In this document: in pieces, positions 22,868-35,204 of the stretch | How the letters are laid out: the number at the start of each line of letters is the position of its first letter | Numbering within the stretch: the stretch's first letter is position 1 | Assembly: GCA_015680685.1 (NCBI GenBank) | Contig: MNCI01033529.1 | Location: forward strand, 1,251,121 to 1,315,120 | Length of the DNA stretch: 64,000 nt | Source of the DNA: Gnetum montanum | Taxonomy: Eukaryota; Streptophyta; Gnetopsida; Gnetales; Gnetaceae | Direction: 5' to 3' | Position numbers and translations under genes: made by a program | The notes under the pieces: generated by a model | What the model was told of the DNA's origin: nothing | The model's input: only the letters and a program-made list of their open reading frames with translations | The model's database searches: none

Positions 22868-25430
22868 ATGTCTTCTTCTCATAGGAGTGCTTCTCTACCC
22901 AAGTCTACTGGAGATCATCAGCTAGTGTCTTAACAATATCGGGTAGTATATGCTCATCTTAATGAGTATGTATCTAATTTCACCTCCATCCTACATCAAG
23001 ATGCATAGCTATGGTGGCATGGCATGGAGGGCAACATCATGTTGCTACCCAACCAATTTGTTCTTGTAATGCTCCAACAAATTCTTATATAATGGGGTCT
23101 CCAAAAATGTCATACTGAGTATGTTGTGCAAGATACTAACACCAGGAATTATCATCCCATTGAGGCACAATGTCTATGGGATTGATAGCTAGGACAACAC
23201 CATGAATTTACAAAGGGAAAAGGATTTAATGATTCTCCAATCTTTCTATACCAAAAGGATGGTGGGGAACCCTTCTCTAGGGGTTTTCCATTTAGTGAAA
23301 TTCCTCTCTTTGAATTTGATGAAGGAGGTCAAAATTAGAACTTACAATCCACAATTTACAATCCTAGTTCTGGTAAGAATGAATCCAATGACAAAGGAGG
23401 ATCTAGATGGGCAAGTCAAGGCATGAATGCAGACAAAAAACATGATTGTGATCATGGCCATGATCACTGAAAAGGTGGTAGTAGGCACCGTGATGGTGCT
23501 AGTCCTCCTTTCTCTTCACCTTCATTTTCTTCTTCTTCTTCTAGCTCTGATCATAATCATAGGAGGTGAGACAATGATGGAGGTGACCAAAATGATCAAT
23601 GAGACCAAGATGATCAACAGAATCATTGGGAAAGGTAAGATTAAGGGTCTAGACATTTAAGAGAGGCCCATCACCATGAACAAATGGATAGTAGAGGGCA
23701 TCATAGGCACCATGATCATGGCCTTGATGATCCTTTTCTTACTACCCAATGTATGCTTAATATCATAGGGATAGCACAAATTCCAGCAAAGCATGTGAAG
23801 GATAGTTAGATCAAAAGGTTAGACATGAACAATATTCCTTGGTTTAAAGGGGGATATAAGTTTGATATGCAAAACCATCTCTAAGCTTTTCACGATGCAT
23901 GTGCCTTGTAGAATATAGAGAATGAGTGGCAAAAACTTAAGTTTTTCTTAAGGATGGTCATCAAAGAAGTAGAAAATTGGTACTGATCCTTAGAGCCAAA
24001 ATCTATCAGACAATCGAGTACCATGCTAAAATTGTTTAATGATAAATATCAAACATACTCCAGAGTGTCAAACTTAAGAAGGAAAATCCAAGGATGGAAA
24101 CAAGAAACACACAAACCCTTGGATGCCACCATCAGCCAATATTATTCCTTAATGCATAAATGTCCTAGCCATGGTTATTCTCAATTGGATCAACTTCACC
24201 ACATTATAGATAGGCTTCAATTAGAAACAAGGAGAACCCTTGGTGTCTATGCCTAAGGACAAATATCAAAATTAAGCACCTATCAAATAAAAAGATTAAT
24301 TAAGTAGATAGCTAAAAAAGAGGGTGAATTAAGAAAAAGAGAAAGTGTAGAAGAATATAACTACAATCCTTCCATTTGCAAAAGGAAGGTTTGATTTTGT
24401 AATAATGAGGATGAATCCACATTTGATGAGGTGAAAAATAGGAAAACCTTGCCACTACAAAAATTTCAATCTAAAATTATGGCCAAGGTTGATTAGTTAT
24501 GGGAATTTATGGATAGCATATTTTAAGCTATCCTAAAAATTGTCGAAGAGTCCAAAGAACAAGGAAGTGATTGTGATCGTAATAGGTGTAAGAAAGTTGA
24601 ACATGCCTATCAAAAAGGTAAGGGCAATATTTCTACAATAGAGAAAGTTGTTAAAAGTTAATTAGACAATGATTATGGGTGTGAAATTTACCACTATGTA
24701 CATCCTAAGGGATGTTGCCCCATAGTGTCACATTTACAAAAGTTTGGGATGTATGCTTTGAATCCATGACTAATACAAAGGCAAACATTCAAAAGATTAC
24801 CTTATCCTTAAGGTAATTTTAGGTAGTTCCACCCACAATAGAAATATTATCATAGTGAAACTCCACTGCAATCATATGAGCACTATCAACAGTGGCAACA
24901 ACTAAAATTATGGACACTAGCACCACCAAGGTAGCAATATCCTTACAGATAGTTTGATTCCTATGGGTACTATGTTCAGCAACCCCTATCTCCATTTGAC
25001 TCTTTTAGTCATGTTTCTACTTTCCAATCTCACTACCACCATTTTGATTATTATCAAATTCATTCTCCACATGAAAGAAGGGATGCCACCTCTTATTATT
25101 ATCCTCCTCCTATCCCTACACATCTTCCTCCTCCTATTCTTGCACAACTACCACCTGCTCCACCTATGCAGGGTGAAATACCAACTCAACTACAACAACA
25201 CAACACTACTAGGGTTGTTAATCTATAACCATATCATCAACCAAGTGGGTCAAATACTTGATCAAAGAAAAGACATTTTTTTCAACCTTGCAGTCCACCT
25301 CAGCTCTCAAATACACCCACAGTTAACAATCCCATTCCTTCATCTTCCTTTGTATCAAATTTCTTTGAGTCCCCTTCAAACCAAAATCGGCCTAGCATCC
25401 ATAATATAATTATTACTCATACTATATTTG
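22868..25430 (+). pseudogene. G-A gag remnant
   Basis: The likely start is the ATG at 22868 (MSSSHRSASLPK). Broken frames run through a His- and Asp-rich segment and the Gag core, seen best at 24023-24256 (FNDKYQTYSRVSNLRRK and HKPLDATISQYYSLMHKCPS), homologous to gag of G-B and G-C. A zinc knuckle near 24690 reads CEIYHYVHPKGCC, the short CX2CX3HX4C spacing with the second Cys lost. A Pro/Gln/Tyr-rich tail (about 24950-25420) leads to the protease; the 151-codon Leu-rich ORF over it is in the wrong frame. Confidence 0.8.
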
Positions 25431-25439
25431 ATTGGATTC

Positions 25440-25990
25440 ATGTTGGAAACCTTCCTAGGAAATTAGCTAATCCTAGAAGTCCTCTCATTTATTTGCAAAT
25501 TACTTGGAATGAATCATGCAATGCTCTTCTTGACTCAGCTTTTGGTATCAATTTAATTTCTCATTAGATGTACACTACATGGAACCTACATCCTCTTAAG
25601 AAGAGAAATATTAGATTAGAATTAGTAGACTAGTCCATTAATAATCCATTAGGACTAGTGGAAGACATTATGATCACTATCTATGGGTGGTCTTATCCTA
25701 CTGATTTCCTGGTGATCAAGGTGGAGAACTAGAAAGGGGATCTTCCAATCATTATGGGAAGGGCATGGCTTAGCACCATGGATGCAAGAATGAGCATCAA
25801 AGATCTTTCCCTCAAAATATTTAAAGAAAATGCATTCAGAAAGATAAAAAGAAGAGAGTTCCATGCATCGTATATAGTGATACAGAGTGCAATTATGTGT
25901 AGAAACTCTAGGCCTTGAAATAAGCATATATCTTTGCATGTAAATAGTATGCACCAAAATCAAAAATCCAAATGTGTATGTATGCAGCAG
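25440..25990 (+). pseudogene. G-A protease remnant
   Basis: The active site reads ALLDSAFGINLIS (near 25530), where the family has LLDSGA, so the catalytic loop is altered. The C-terminal part ILGRAWL of this group is seen as IIMGRAWLSTMDA at about 25755. Two in-frame stops follow the active site. Confidence 0.8.
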
Positions 25991-26329
25991 CAACAAAATA
26001 GGAGGTCACCTAGTGGCTAACCACTAATTCTGAGAATAGCACACTTTACATGAAACTAATTGAGAGCCTAACATGCGCAAATTTCATAGGCATGGATGAA
26101 CTAGAGCAAGTTCATCACCAACTCTGTAATGATGCAAATGATGATACGTATTGGGGAGAGTTGGAAATTCTTGAAAGTTTCAAGCAAGAGTCCTTTGAAC
26201 TAAAAATGTTACCAGCCAAAATGGAATATGTGTTATTGAAAAATGTGAAGTTGGTCATAATCAATGCAAATCTCACTCTAAAGTAGAAAAAGATGCTATT
26301 AAATGTAGTTGAAAAATAGTTAGTAGTTA

Positions 26330-26970
26330 TTTCTTGGTCATATCCTGAACTCATAGGGATTGATCCTAAAATATGCCAGCATCTACACTGATCTAGCCAT
26401 GAAGCCAAAAAAATAGCCACAAAGGTAGTTGAACCTCAAACTGAACCAGATCATCAAAGAGGAAAGCAAACAACTCCTCAAGGTGGGGTTCATTTATCCC
26501 ATTGCAGATAGTAAGTGGGTTAGTCCACTTGTAATTATGCCAAAGAAAGATGGCAAGTGGTGGGTCTGCATCAATTTTTGATTGTTGAATATGGCAACAT
26601 TCAAGAACCATTTTCCATTACTATTTGTTGATCAGGTGCTAAACACAACATCTCAGCATTGTTACTACATTTTTCTAGATGATTATAGTTTCTATAACTA
26701 AATTCAAATTGCACTAGAGGACCAAGTGAAGACAACATTCACAAGTCCTTGGGGGAATTTTGTATATTGCAAGATGCCATTTGGTCTATGCAATGCTCTT
26801 ACTACATTCCAATGCCTAGTTTTGAGCATTTTTCAACAACAAATTGAAAGTGATGTGGAAGTCTTCATGGATGACTTCTCCACTTATGAAGCTACATTTG
26901 AACAAGTCTTAGACCACCTTGAGCAAGTGCTAAAACAATGTGTTGAAACCAACTTGTGGATCAATTGAAA
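26330..26970 (+). pseudogene. G-A reverse transcriptase remnant
   Basis: Conserved Gypsy RT blocks in order: VSPLVIMPKKDGKW, FLDDYSFYN (the fingers and palm, family FLDGYSGYN), KTTFTSPWGNFVYCKMPFGL, and the catalytic VFMDDFSTY (YVDD equivalent, both Asp kept). Stops lie at INF* and YN*IQ. The best open part is 26726-26968. The palm sequence resembles the Athila/Tat branch. Confidence 0.9.
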
Positions 26971-27700
26971 AAATGGTCACCTAATGGTTCAAAAAGGCAT
27001 TGCATTGGAGCATAGAATATCACAAGTAAGAATTGAGGTAGACCTTGAGAAAATAAGGGGCATCCAATGAATTATTCACCAACTAGAAATTGTAAAAGAT
27101 GTTTGATCATTCTTTGGACATACTGGCTACTATCAGTGATTCATAGAAAATTTATCTAAGATCACAAAATCATTGGTGGAGCTAACAGAGAAAGATGCTC
27201 CATTGGTCTAGATTGTAGAATGTGAAAAATCATTCCAATAGCTAAAAGAGAAACTTATAGAAACTCCAATCCTACAAGCACTTGGCTAATTCAGTCCTTT
27301 TCATGTCATGATGGATGCTTCAAATTATTCTTGGGAGCCATGCTTATGTAGATGGATGATAAGAACTGTCCATACTACAACCACTACACTAGCTAAAGCA
27401 TTATGGGTGCACAACTTAACTACACCAATTCAGAAAAAGAACTAATAGTAGTGGTGTTTGCTCTAGAGAAGCTTAGGCATTAGGTTCTTGGATACAAGGT
27501 GTTTGTGCACATGAACCATAGTTTCATTTGCTTCCTAATGAATAAGCCAATGGTGAGCCCTCGTGTCATACGTTGGCTAGTGATCTTGTAGGAATTCGAT
27601 CTTATGATGATAGATTGAAAGTGCACTGAAAATGTGGTTGTTGATCACTTGTCTCGATTGCAATTGCACAATAAAGGGAAGAAAACCCACTATTTCATAT
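26970..27700 (+). pseudogene. G-A RNase H remnant
   Basis: After the RT connection (GHTGYYQ-stop-FIENLSKITKSL) comes VMMDASNYSW, the first Asp region of Gypsy RNase H, then ELIVVVFALEKLRH and VVVDHLSRL near 27630. Several stops make it inactive. Confidence 0.85.
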
Positions 27701-27800
27701 ATTTTCTAATGAACTCTTCTTTGCTAGGGCCATAACTGAAAAATTACCCAATGAGCCTAACTAGTATGATGGCATTCTTACCTATCTTCTCACCTAAGAG

Positions 27801-28990
27801 ATGCCACAAGGGTTGGACCATCAGAAGAAACAACAGTTTCTTCACCAGGTAAAACATTTCATGGAGATCAATGGACACCTCAATAAGGTGTGTGCTGATG
27901 GCCTAGTTTGTTGGTGTGTCCCTGATGCTAATCAACTACACATTCTTCAAGATGCTCATGAAGATCCTTGTGGAGGACACTATGTTGGGAGAGGCATGGC
28001 CATTAAAATCTTGATGGTAGGGTACTATTGACCAATAATCTTTAGGGATGCTCATCATTACATCTACTCTTGTGAATGATGTTGATGAGATGGTGGAATG
28101 ATTTATTGAATAAAGCAACCTCAATAATGGATTCCACCATTGGAACCCTTTAACATTTGGTGCATTGATTTCATGTGTCCCATCATGCCCATGTCAAATG
28201 AAAAGGTGTACATCATAGTTGCTATTAACTATTATACGAAATAGGTAGAAGCAACAATTTTTATCAACTATACATCATCTACTACTACTTGATTTGTAAA
28301 AAAAAATGTTGTAAATAGTTTTGGTATGTCATGTGCATTAATTTCTAATAATGGAACTCACTTATAGGCACTACTTTTTTAAAGCTCATGCAACACTTGG
28401 GGGTTGAACAACACCCTATCATCCCCAAGCAAATACTCAAGCTGAGGTTCCTAATAGAGAAATCATGAGGATTCTAATAAGAACTATTAGCAAATGTAGG
28501 AAAGACTGGAGCACAAAACTCAATGATACCCTTTGGGGCAAATGCTCAACATAGAAACTTCCTATAGGCTATTCTCTCTATGAGCTTGTGTACAAAAAAT
28601 TACTAATACTTCATATTCAATCCAAGCTCTATACACTTCAACAACCTGTGACCGTAACCTTGACTTGAGTCTAGCACAAAAAGAAAGACTAATGAATCTT
28701 AACTTTTTAGATGAAACTCAATTGGTAGCCTATCATCTAAAAAATTGCACAAGGCCTAAAACAGAAAGCACCATGACCTTAGATCAGAAAAGTCAAATTT
28801 CAACTAGGAGATAAGGTTCTCTACTGGAACCCCATACATGTACCTCAACAAACTAAGTTCCAAATGTTGTGGAAAGGACCTTACATCAATTATGAAACTT
28901 TTCTTTCTAGGGCCATGATGATCTACTAACTTAAGAGCCGAAATAAGAAACAACTAGTTTACATCCAACAAATCAAACCTTTTAATAAAT
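27801..28990 (+). pseudogene. G-A integrase remnant
   Basis: The zinc-binding domain is visible as HEDPCGGHYVGRGMAIKIL and YIYSCE-stop-C (HHCC). The catalytic core shows WCIDFMCPIMP (first Asp), then SNNGTHL where SDNGTHF is expected, so the second Asp is lost. [13 protein letters not shown] is read in another frame. The C-terminal part ends before QIKPFNK and a stop near 28989. At least three frameshifts are needed to follow it. Confidence 0.85.
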
Positions 28991-31039
28991 AAGCCATCTA
29001 ATACAACAAATGCCTCATCATATGGACAATCATGCTCCATATTTTAGATCTCCTCCTTTTAACTTAGTCATGGGGGATATGGTCATTCATGCTAACCATA
29101 TAAGTAGCTTCTTAGTTTTTCAACATTTTGTTTTACATATTTTTATTTTACAACCTTTTATTTTGTACATTCTTTATTTTACATCTTTTTTTGTGTTATT
29201 AATCTTTTCTAACTTTTTTTACACCATATTTAGTACATTTGCTATTTCTTAAAAATTTTACATTTTATTTTATTTTATTTTGGTGTGGTTTTATAACTTT
29301 TTCATTAATAAGTGTTAGGTATAATGATAATATGTTGTTTGATGATGGTATGTAATATTTTGTTATTTGATTGTTGGTGTCTGGATTCTGGCTTTGAATT
29401 TCATTACGAATGATTAGGACATGGTTTCTTTTTCATGCAACAAGTAGTGAGTCCACAACATCCACCCATCCACAAACTTTATGGTTTTCCTTGTTTTGGA
29501 AATGTGAAGTCACTTTTTCATTAATAAAAATTTAACAAATTTATGACTTTGCTTGTTTTTGGAATTGGAAAGGATTCAAAGGTTTGAATAGGATGTGACT
29601 TCAAGAGGATTCGGTATTCTTTATGCCTTTCTATTTACCTAGGTGCATGTGTGTTTTCCTGGATTTCTTACCATTCCGTGTTGACCAATAAAAAGAAGTT
29701 AAATAAGTCTTTGCATGGTCTGGTTATCATAAAAAAAAATTGATGGGAATTTAAGGCACACCCCTTAGACAAAATAAATGCATACATCTTTGCATGGTAT
29801 GGTTTCCATTTCAAAAAACAAATTATGGGAATTCAAAGCACACCCCTTAGACAAAATAAATGGGCTACAAGCACTAGTTATGGAACAAGAAAGACATGTT
29901 ACCCATGCCTAAAGGTCCCCTCTAACTAAGGCTCTTTCTCACTTCATACTTACTTTTCTTTTCTTCTTTAATAAGGAATGGTGGTTGTTTTGTGGGAGAA
30001 CTCTTATGTCTTAGGGGATGGACTAGTCTTAGAATGGTTTTGGTCTAGACTAATGATAGATTTTATCAAGTCCTTTAACCATAAAATCCACAAGGGACTT
30101 TATGTGACCTTAATCAGGAACTTTGTTCCACTCTCTCATCCATTTATGCTTTCCATGTCTCACCTCACTCCCAATTTCATGTTCTTGTTTGATGTTTTGG
30201 TTTGATGTGTTAAAATTCTTAGGCAGTTTCTCTTGAGTTTTTGTACTTAACCTTTCATAACCATTAATCATCCATGGAGCCCATGGACTTTCTATTTTGA
30301 AGTTATGTAAGGGCATAAAAGGCATGTTCCTTCTTTGGGGAGGACCCCACTTGCATATCTTTTGGTTGAATTAATTAAGTTCTTTACCCTTAAACACTCT
30401 TACAATCAAATCCTTTTATTTACCTCATCAATGACATCCAATTGTGCACATCTTCCCAACATTTTTCAATGAATTTTCCTTTTTATTATTGTGAATTCTT
30501 ACACCCTCTTCAAATATTTTCTTGTGTCAAACTTTTTCAAATTCAATGGACCGCTTCTCTATTTTACCTTATTTGTCAATCTTCCTACTAACACTATTAA
30601 AAGAATCAATCTACCACCACAACCTAGTTGAGTGTAACCACCGATGAGATAAAGCATTTAATAGCTATGTGTTACACATTACATAATAATTCATGATTTT
30701 GTTGTGATTGTAGTGGAAAGCATGGATTAGAAGTAGGACTATCTTCACATAGGATGATGTGGCAGTACCACATGACGAGGCCCATTCATAATCATTGGAT
30801 CTTCTTTCTTACTCTTTGGTTGCCAAGAGGCATTGGATGTTAGTTTCATCTAGGGTGTTCACTTATATTATCATAAACATCCAATTTTGTAAAGATTGTA
30901 ACACTATACACTTGGACACTTAGAGTATGTTTGTTCCATCTGAGTCAGTCTATATGTTAGTCAATAATCCCATCATTGTCCAATATTTTGTAAAGAACTT
31001 GTTCCTCTTCTGCACTTGAGGATGAGTTTTCATTTAGTC
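28991..31039 (+). other. G-A 3' non-coding region
   Basis: About 2 kb without a believable gene. It contains blocks shared with G-B and G-C, notably 'ctttggggaggacccc' at about 30334, equal to 39594 in G-B and to the reverse strand near 55180 in G-C. ORF2, present in G-B and G-C, is not recognisable here. Confidence 0.7.
29708..29868 (+). repeat. About 79-bp tandem duplication
   Basis: Two imperfect units start 'tctttgcatggt' at 29708 and 29787 and both contain 'cacaccccttagacaaaata'. Confidence 0.85.
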
Positions 31040-31048
31040 ATGGGGGTA
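31040..31048 (+). other. G-A polypurine tract
   Basis: ATGGGGGTA directly precedes the 3' LTR start and matches the tract of G-C and, with one change, that of G-B. Confidence 0.85.
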
Positions 31049-31884
31049 TGATGAATCATGTTTTTCATCTACTCCAAGGTTAGGTACTCAACATTAGATC
31101 CAAGATGAGATGTTAGGTATTTGATGTTGTAGGATATATGATAGCCTATAAATATAGTGCTTAGGCTTATAATTTCCATAGATATAGTTTTTCAGTTAGA
31201 GTAGTGAAGCTCTTGTAGTTTTTTTTCTCCATAGTTAGAATATTTTTTGAGTGCTTGTATTAGGAGTCTAAGTATGTACGAATATTTGTTTGAACATTGA
31301 TGTACCTAAGCGCAGCAGTGTGATGGGAATAAAAATGAACCCTTTTGACAATCCTTGCAACATTGAGAATAGATTAATGTTTTCCTTAATGCACCTTACT
31401 TTCATGTGCTTTAGTTTATTGCATTTAAATTAAGCAATTAATTTCTAGTTGTTAATGAACACAAGCATGACCACTTCAAGCATATGTATAGTGATTGCTA
31501 ACCTAGAAATGCTTAACATTTGGTAGCCTAGTAGTGCTATATGTGTTCAAGATGTGTCCAGGAAAGTGGGATGGGCACTTGTGTTAGGCTAGCTAGGCAC
31601 TGAATGAAGTAGATCTTAAATTACTTTACCTTTCATTCTTGTTGTAAGCGATTAAACTTATAAAACATAAAATGAGAAATATCATGTACCTCAATTACAC
31701 TTAAACCATACCCTTGAGCTTCACAAGTGTAGTTGGCAAGACAATGAACATTCTTAATGTCGATTCCACTTCCTAGAGGAACTAGTGCTCTAGAGAACTA
31801 TAGGTCCATAGAATTTAATTGGATTACGTGTAAATGCCTTAGTGATTCGTATGGTTAGACACAAGGGAACCTCACCATTCATCA
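31049..31884 (+). repeat. G-A 3' LTR
   Basis: Starts TGATGAATCATG and ends CATTCATCA. A TATA-like 'cctataaatatagtg' lies near 31148. Divergence from the 5' LTR includes short deletions near the start. Confidence 0.9.
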
Positions 31885-31912
31885 ATTATTATTTCTGTTT
31901 TGTATGGCTTCA

Positions 31913-32720
31913 TGATGAACAGTGAGTAGTTCCTACACCCAACCATACAAAGCACCAGCATTCACTAAGCAATTCAGTCAAATTTTACAAACTTTAGGTT
32001 CCTACGTATACATTGTCTAAGTAGTGAATCTTAAGGATGCAATCGTTGTCTTCACAGTTTCACTTGTAAGGATACAATAGTATGGTTTAGTGTAACTAAG
32101 GTACATGATTTGTATAACTTATATATTTTTATTTATTTATCCTAATTTTGAGATTAAATTAATTAAATACTTAATTAATCTAGAAACTATCTAATTCCTT
32201 AGCTAATCCTAACATAAGCATACGTTCCCACTTTCCATACACATCTTAAACACGTCTTAACACTACTAGATTACCAAGTGTAAGCACTACTAGGATTACC
32301 AAGCATTAACATATGCTCGAGGTGGCCAGACTCATGTGCATTAATTATTAATGATTAATTAATTAATTAATTACATGAAATTAAATTACATTACTGTAAA
32401 GTGCATTCAGGTAAACATTATGCCAAGTCCAAGTACTACAAGGTTTATTAAGAAAGCTCATCTTTATTGCCATTTACATTGAAGTCTCCAGGTACATCAG
32501 TGCTTGAATAAAGATCCATACAGTTCTTAATTCTTGTTGTAGGCACCTAGAAATATTCTAACTCTCAAAATAACAAACTGAAAGATCTCCACTATGCTAC
32601 TAATGAACAAATTCCTTAAATGCATTAGGTGCACTCATTTATATACGAAAGACTAGACACTTTGTTGATGCATCAAATCGTGCGTTGATGGGTACGTGTT
32701 GACGTAACCCCGCCAATGTA
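31913..32720 (-). repeat. Inverted solo LTR-like copy of the G-A/G-B family
   Basis: Beginning TGATGAACAGTGAG at 31913, this resembles the reverse complement of the family LTR: 'gtatggtttagtgtaac' equals the reversed R/U5 part of G-A. 'catctttattgcc', then 'tgcttgaataaagatcc' near 32500, matches the LTRs of G-C. A reversed TATA-like 'tttatatac' lies near 32640. It sits 28 bp from the G-A 3' LTR in opposite orientation. The upper end is approximate. Confidence 0.65.
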
Positions 32721-34539
32721 GCCAATCAATGATTTACCACTTCCATTTTATATTATTATATTTCATTCAACCTTGTGATCCATATGATGTAGTAAATTTA
32801 TTAGAGTGGCTTGTTGGAATGGTCATAATGAAGATTTGCATGGTCATTAGTACATGGATCCTTAAAGTTTCATACATCAACCTCCTTGCAAGGCTCATCA
32901 AGCATACTCAAGGCCTATAGCTTTGACCACTCATATTCTTGCTAACTCTTCTAGTGCCTCTAGAGTCTCTGCCTAAGTGAGCAAGGTCCAAAATGATGCT
33001 ATGTACCAAACCCTCAAGTCCCCTTCTTTTCTACTCTCCCCCCAAACCATGGATCCCATCTTATTCTTCTTTTATTTTGTTCTCTTGCCTACCTCCTCAT
33101 CCCATCCCATTACTTCTTCCATTCTTCCTCATAGCTTCTCAAATACCCCATCCTCTAGTCATTCAGAACTGGGAGTCAAAGTTACTCTTGGCACTTACAT
33201 TTGCCTATTTGACTATGGGTCTCAACCTTCTTATCACTCCAAGTAATTTTTCAACATCCCTTCTAGAGACCCCGAATGGTTTTAGGTCTACTTGTTTTGG
33301 AGATCATTTTCTTAATCTACTATGGTTCTTCCCAGTTCTCTAACTTTGGTGACAACAAAAATTCTTAGTTTGACCACACATAGGATGAGCTATCCATCAA
33401 AGAATTCAAGCCTACCTATAGTGTATGCTTGATAACATGATGTTCAATTTTTTCCTTTCATCCTAGCAAAGCACATAATCAAGCTTGGACTTGCACCTTT
33501 CCTTGATACATTTGGATAGAGAATCACCTATTCCCTCTATGGTGCAAACTTCATGCTCTTGTTTAGAATGTAGCCCTTATCTTGTTATGGTTCTCTATAC
33601 CACCAATAGCATAATAAATCTAGCTGGCATAGCCTTCTATTACATTGATGCATGCTCCATGCCTTCTTGTCCCTAATCTGACTTCTCTAACACATGACAA
33701 TGAATAATCTAACACATTCATGATGCTTATTCCATGTAGTAGCCACTCATGGAAGGTCTTACTCAAGTCTTTGTTCATCCTTGTAAGATTTAGATCATAC
33801 TCATGTTGATTAATGAGGGGCATTAATTTATGGTTCATCTGTATGACCTTTGGTTATTAGGCATTACTTATAATGATGGTAGTGCAGCTTGTTTATTTAA
33901 AAAGATTCAATGTTATTTTTTGTTTAGTGGTATCTAGGCCTTTGGGCTATGTTAAAATGTTTTTACCAAATGGGGGTTGTACCCACTACATCATGAATGT
34001 TTTTTTGGTTGTGTTTTTAGATGGGGTTTCTTACCCAAGAATGTCTTTTTATGATGCACTTTCTATCTTCTTGGTCTTTTACTTGACAATAATATAAATG
34101 ACCTACCTTTTCCCTCAAAAAAATATTATTATTAAAACATTTATAGGTTTATGTCTACTACCAAAAATTGGCTTAGATCACTTAGAATGCTTATGATTTT
34201 AGTAGGGATGTCATTTTTGTGATAAAGACAAATTATTTTTACAACACATAGATATAATCTTATAAAAACCTATCCACATTGAGAATATGATAATGATTAT
34301 AGTATTTCTAGAATTCAAGATGGTACTTGTGGTTAGCTTTATCAACCTTTAGTTTGTATTGTAGTTTATCTTAGTACATAATATTTATAACTTCATAGAT
34401 GATGGCTTCACACAAAATAATTAAAATCCCCAAAGAATTTCAATATGGTATGATGTAGCAAGTTAAACTCTACTAATGTTGATCCCAAGCCTAGATGAAA
34501 AAGGAGGAGTGTTAGTGTCAAGTTGATAGCTAGATGTAA
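32721..34539. other. No recognised gene
   Basis: Several short frames (the longest 116 codons at 32993-33343) lack known motifs and overlap one another. No intron-exon structure or LTR edge was seen. Confidence 0.4.
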
Positions 34540-34680
34540 AATCATGCTAAGTCTTATAGATGAGTTCTTTTTTATATTTTCTAGATAGATAGTGAATGGT
34601 GAAAGAGAACTCATGTAGTTGACCCCATTTTTGTTGGGACAAGGCTAGGATGATGAAGATATGGTGTAGAAGGTTGGATA
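34540..34680 (+). mobile_element. LINE 3' end remnant, plus strand
   Basis: 'gaccccatttttgttgggacaaggct' (here split: 'gaccccatttttg' then 'ttgggacaaggct') followed by 'aggatgatgaagatatgg' is the kind of 3' end seen in plant RTE-like LINEs, which finish with short trinucleotide repeats. The upstream 'agttctttttta...gtgaaagagaactcatg' matches the reverse complement of 35070-35150. Only the tail region is certain. Confidence 0.6.
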
Positions 34681-35049
34681 ATAAAAAATGTTACAACATT
34701 TTAACATGTGCATGTGATGAAGATAAGAATTTTCAAGTGATATTTAGATCATTAAATAAGATAAAATTAACCATTGTATTATTAAGAGAGGTTTGAAGAT
34801 ACTACTTGTAGATGATACAATAAAGAATATGCATAAGGGGATCTTGGATGCCTCCATGAAAATTCATGATAACTAAAATACCATAGTGCTTAGGCTTGGC
34901 AATCATTAGCATGATGACCCATGATAACATATGCTTGCAAGGGAGATGAAATTCTTAACACTTCAATACTCCAATCATAAATTTCAAGAATCATTGTCAC
35001 TTTCCTTAACATTTCAAAGATGAATATAGTGTTGGCATTTAGATCTCTA
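34681..35049. other. Spacer between two LINE tails
   Basis: No gene or repeat recognised. Confidence 0.4.
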
Positions 35050-35204
35050 TGAAATTTCTCTACATCATCATCATCATTCTAGTCTTGTCCCAACAAAATG
35101 GGTTTGGCTCCATGAGTTCTTTTTCATCATTCACCTCCATGAAAAATGAGATCTTTATTTATTTATAGTTTCTTCAAATAATCTTTGATTTTTCCCATGT
35201 CTTT
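35050..35204 (-). mobile_element. LINE remnant, 3' part (minus), split by G-B
   Basis: Read on the minus strand, a 'ttgttgggacaagact' motif is followed by a (GAT)n-type tail 'aatgatgatgatgatg' near 35056-35075. It is the same family as 34540-34680 and faces it tail to tail. Upstream on the minus strand it is interrupted by G-B and resumes at 41429. Confidence 0.65.

Larger units (their letters stand above)
21861..31884 (+). mobile_element. G-A: Athila-like Ty3/Gypsy element with full pol order, decayed
   Basis: LTRs of 847 bp (21861-22707) and 836 bp (31049-31884) share TGATGAATCA at the start and TCATCA at the end. Between them lie gag, protease, RT, RNase H and integrase in that order, then about 2 kb of non-coding DNA. 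The flanks gtcat (21856-21860) and attat (31885-31889) differ by two transitions and may be an aged target duplication. All domains carry stops and frameshifts. It is the only member of its family here that kept pol. Confidence 0.9.

Noticed and set aside
24954-25409. 151-codon Leu/Ile/His-rich frame in G-A
   Set aside because: The neighbouring frame gives the Pro/Gln/Tyr-rich gag tail that matches G-B and G-C; this one is its shadow.
29700-29870. CRISPR-like or satellite array
   Set aside because: Only two imperfect units are present, without spacers; it is a simple tandem duplication.
32993-33343. 116-codon plus-strand frame as a host gene
   Set aside because: It overlaps another frame of similar quality, has no motif, no intron signals and no related sequence in the window.
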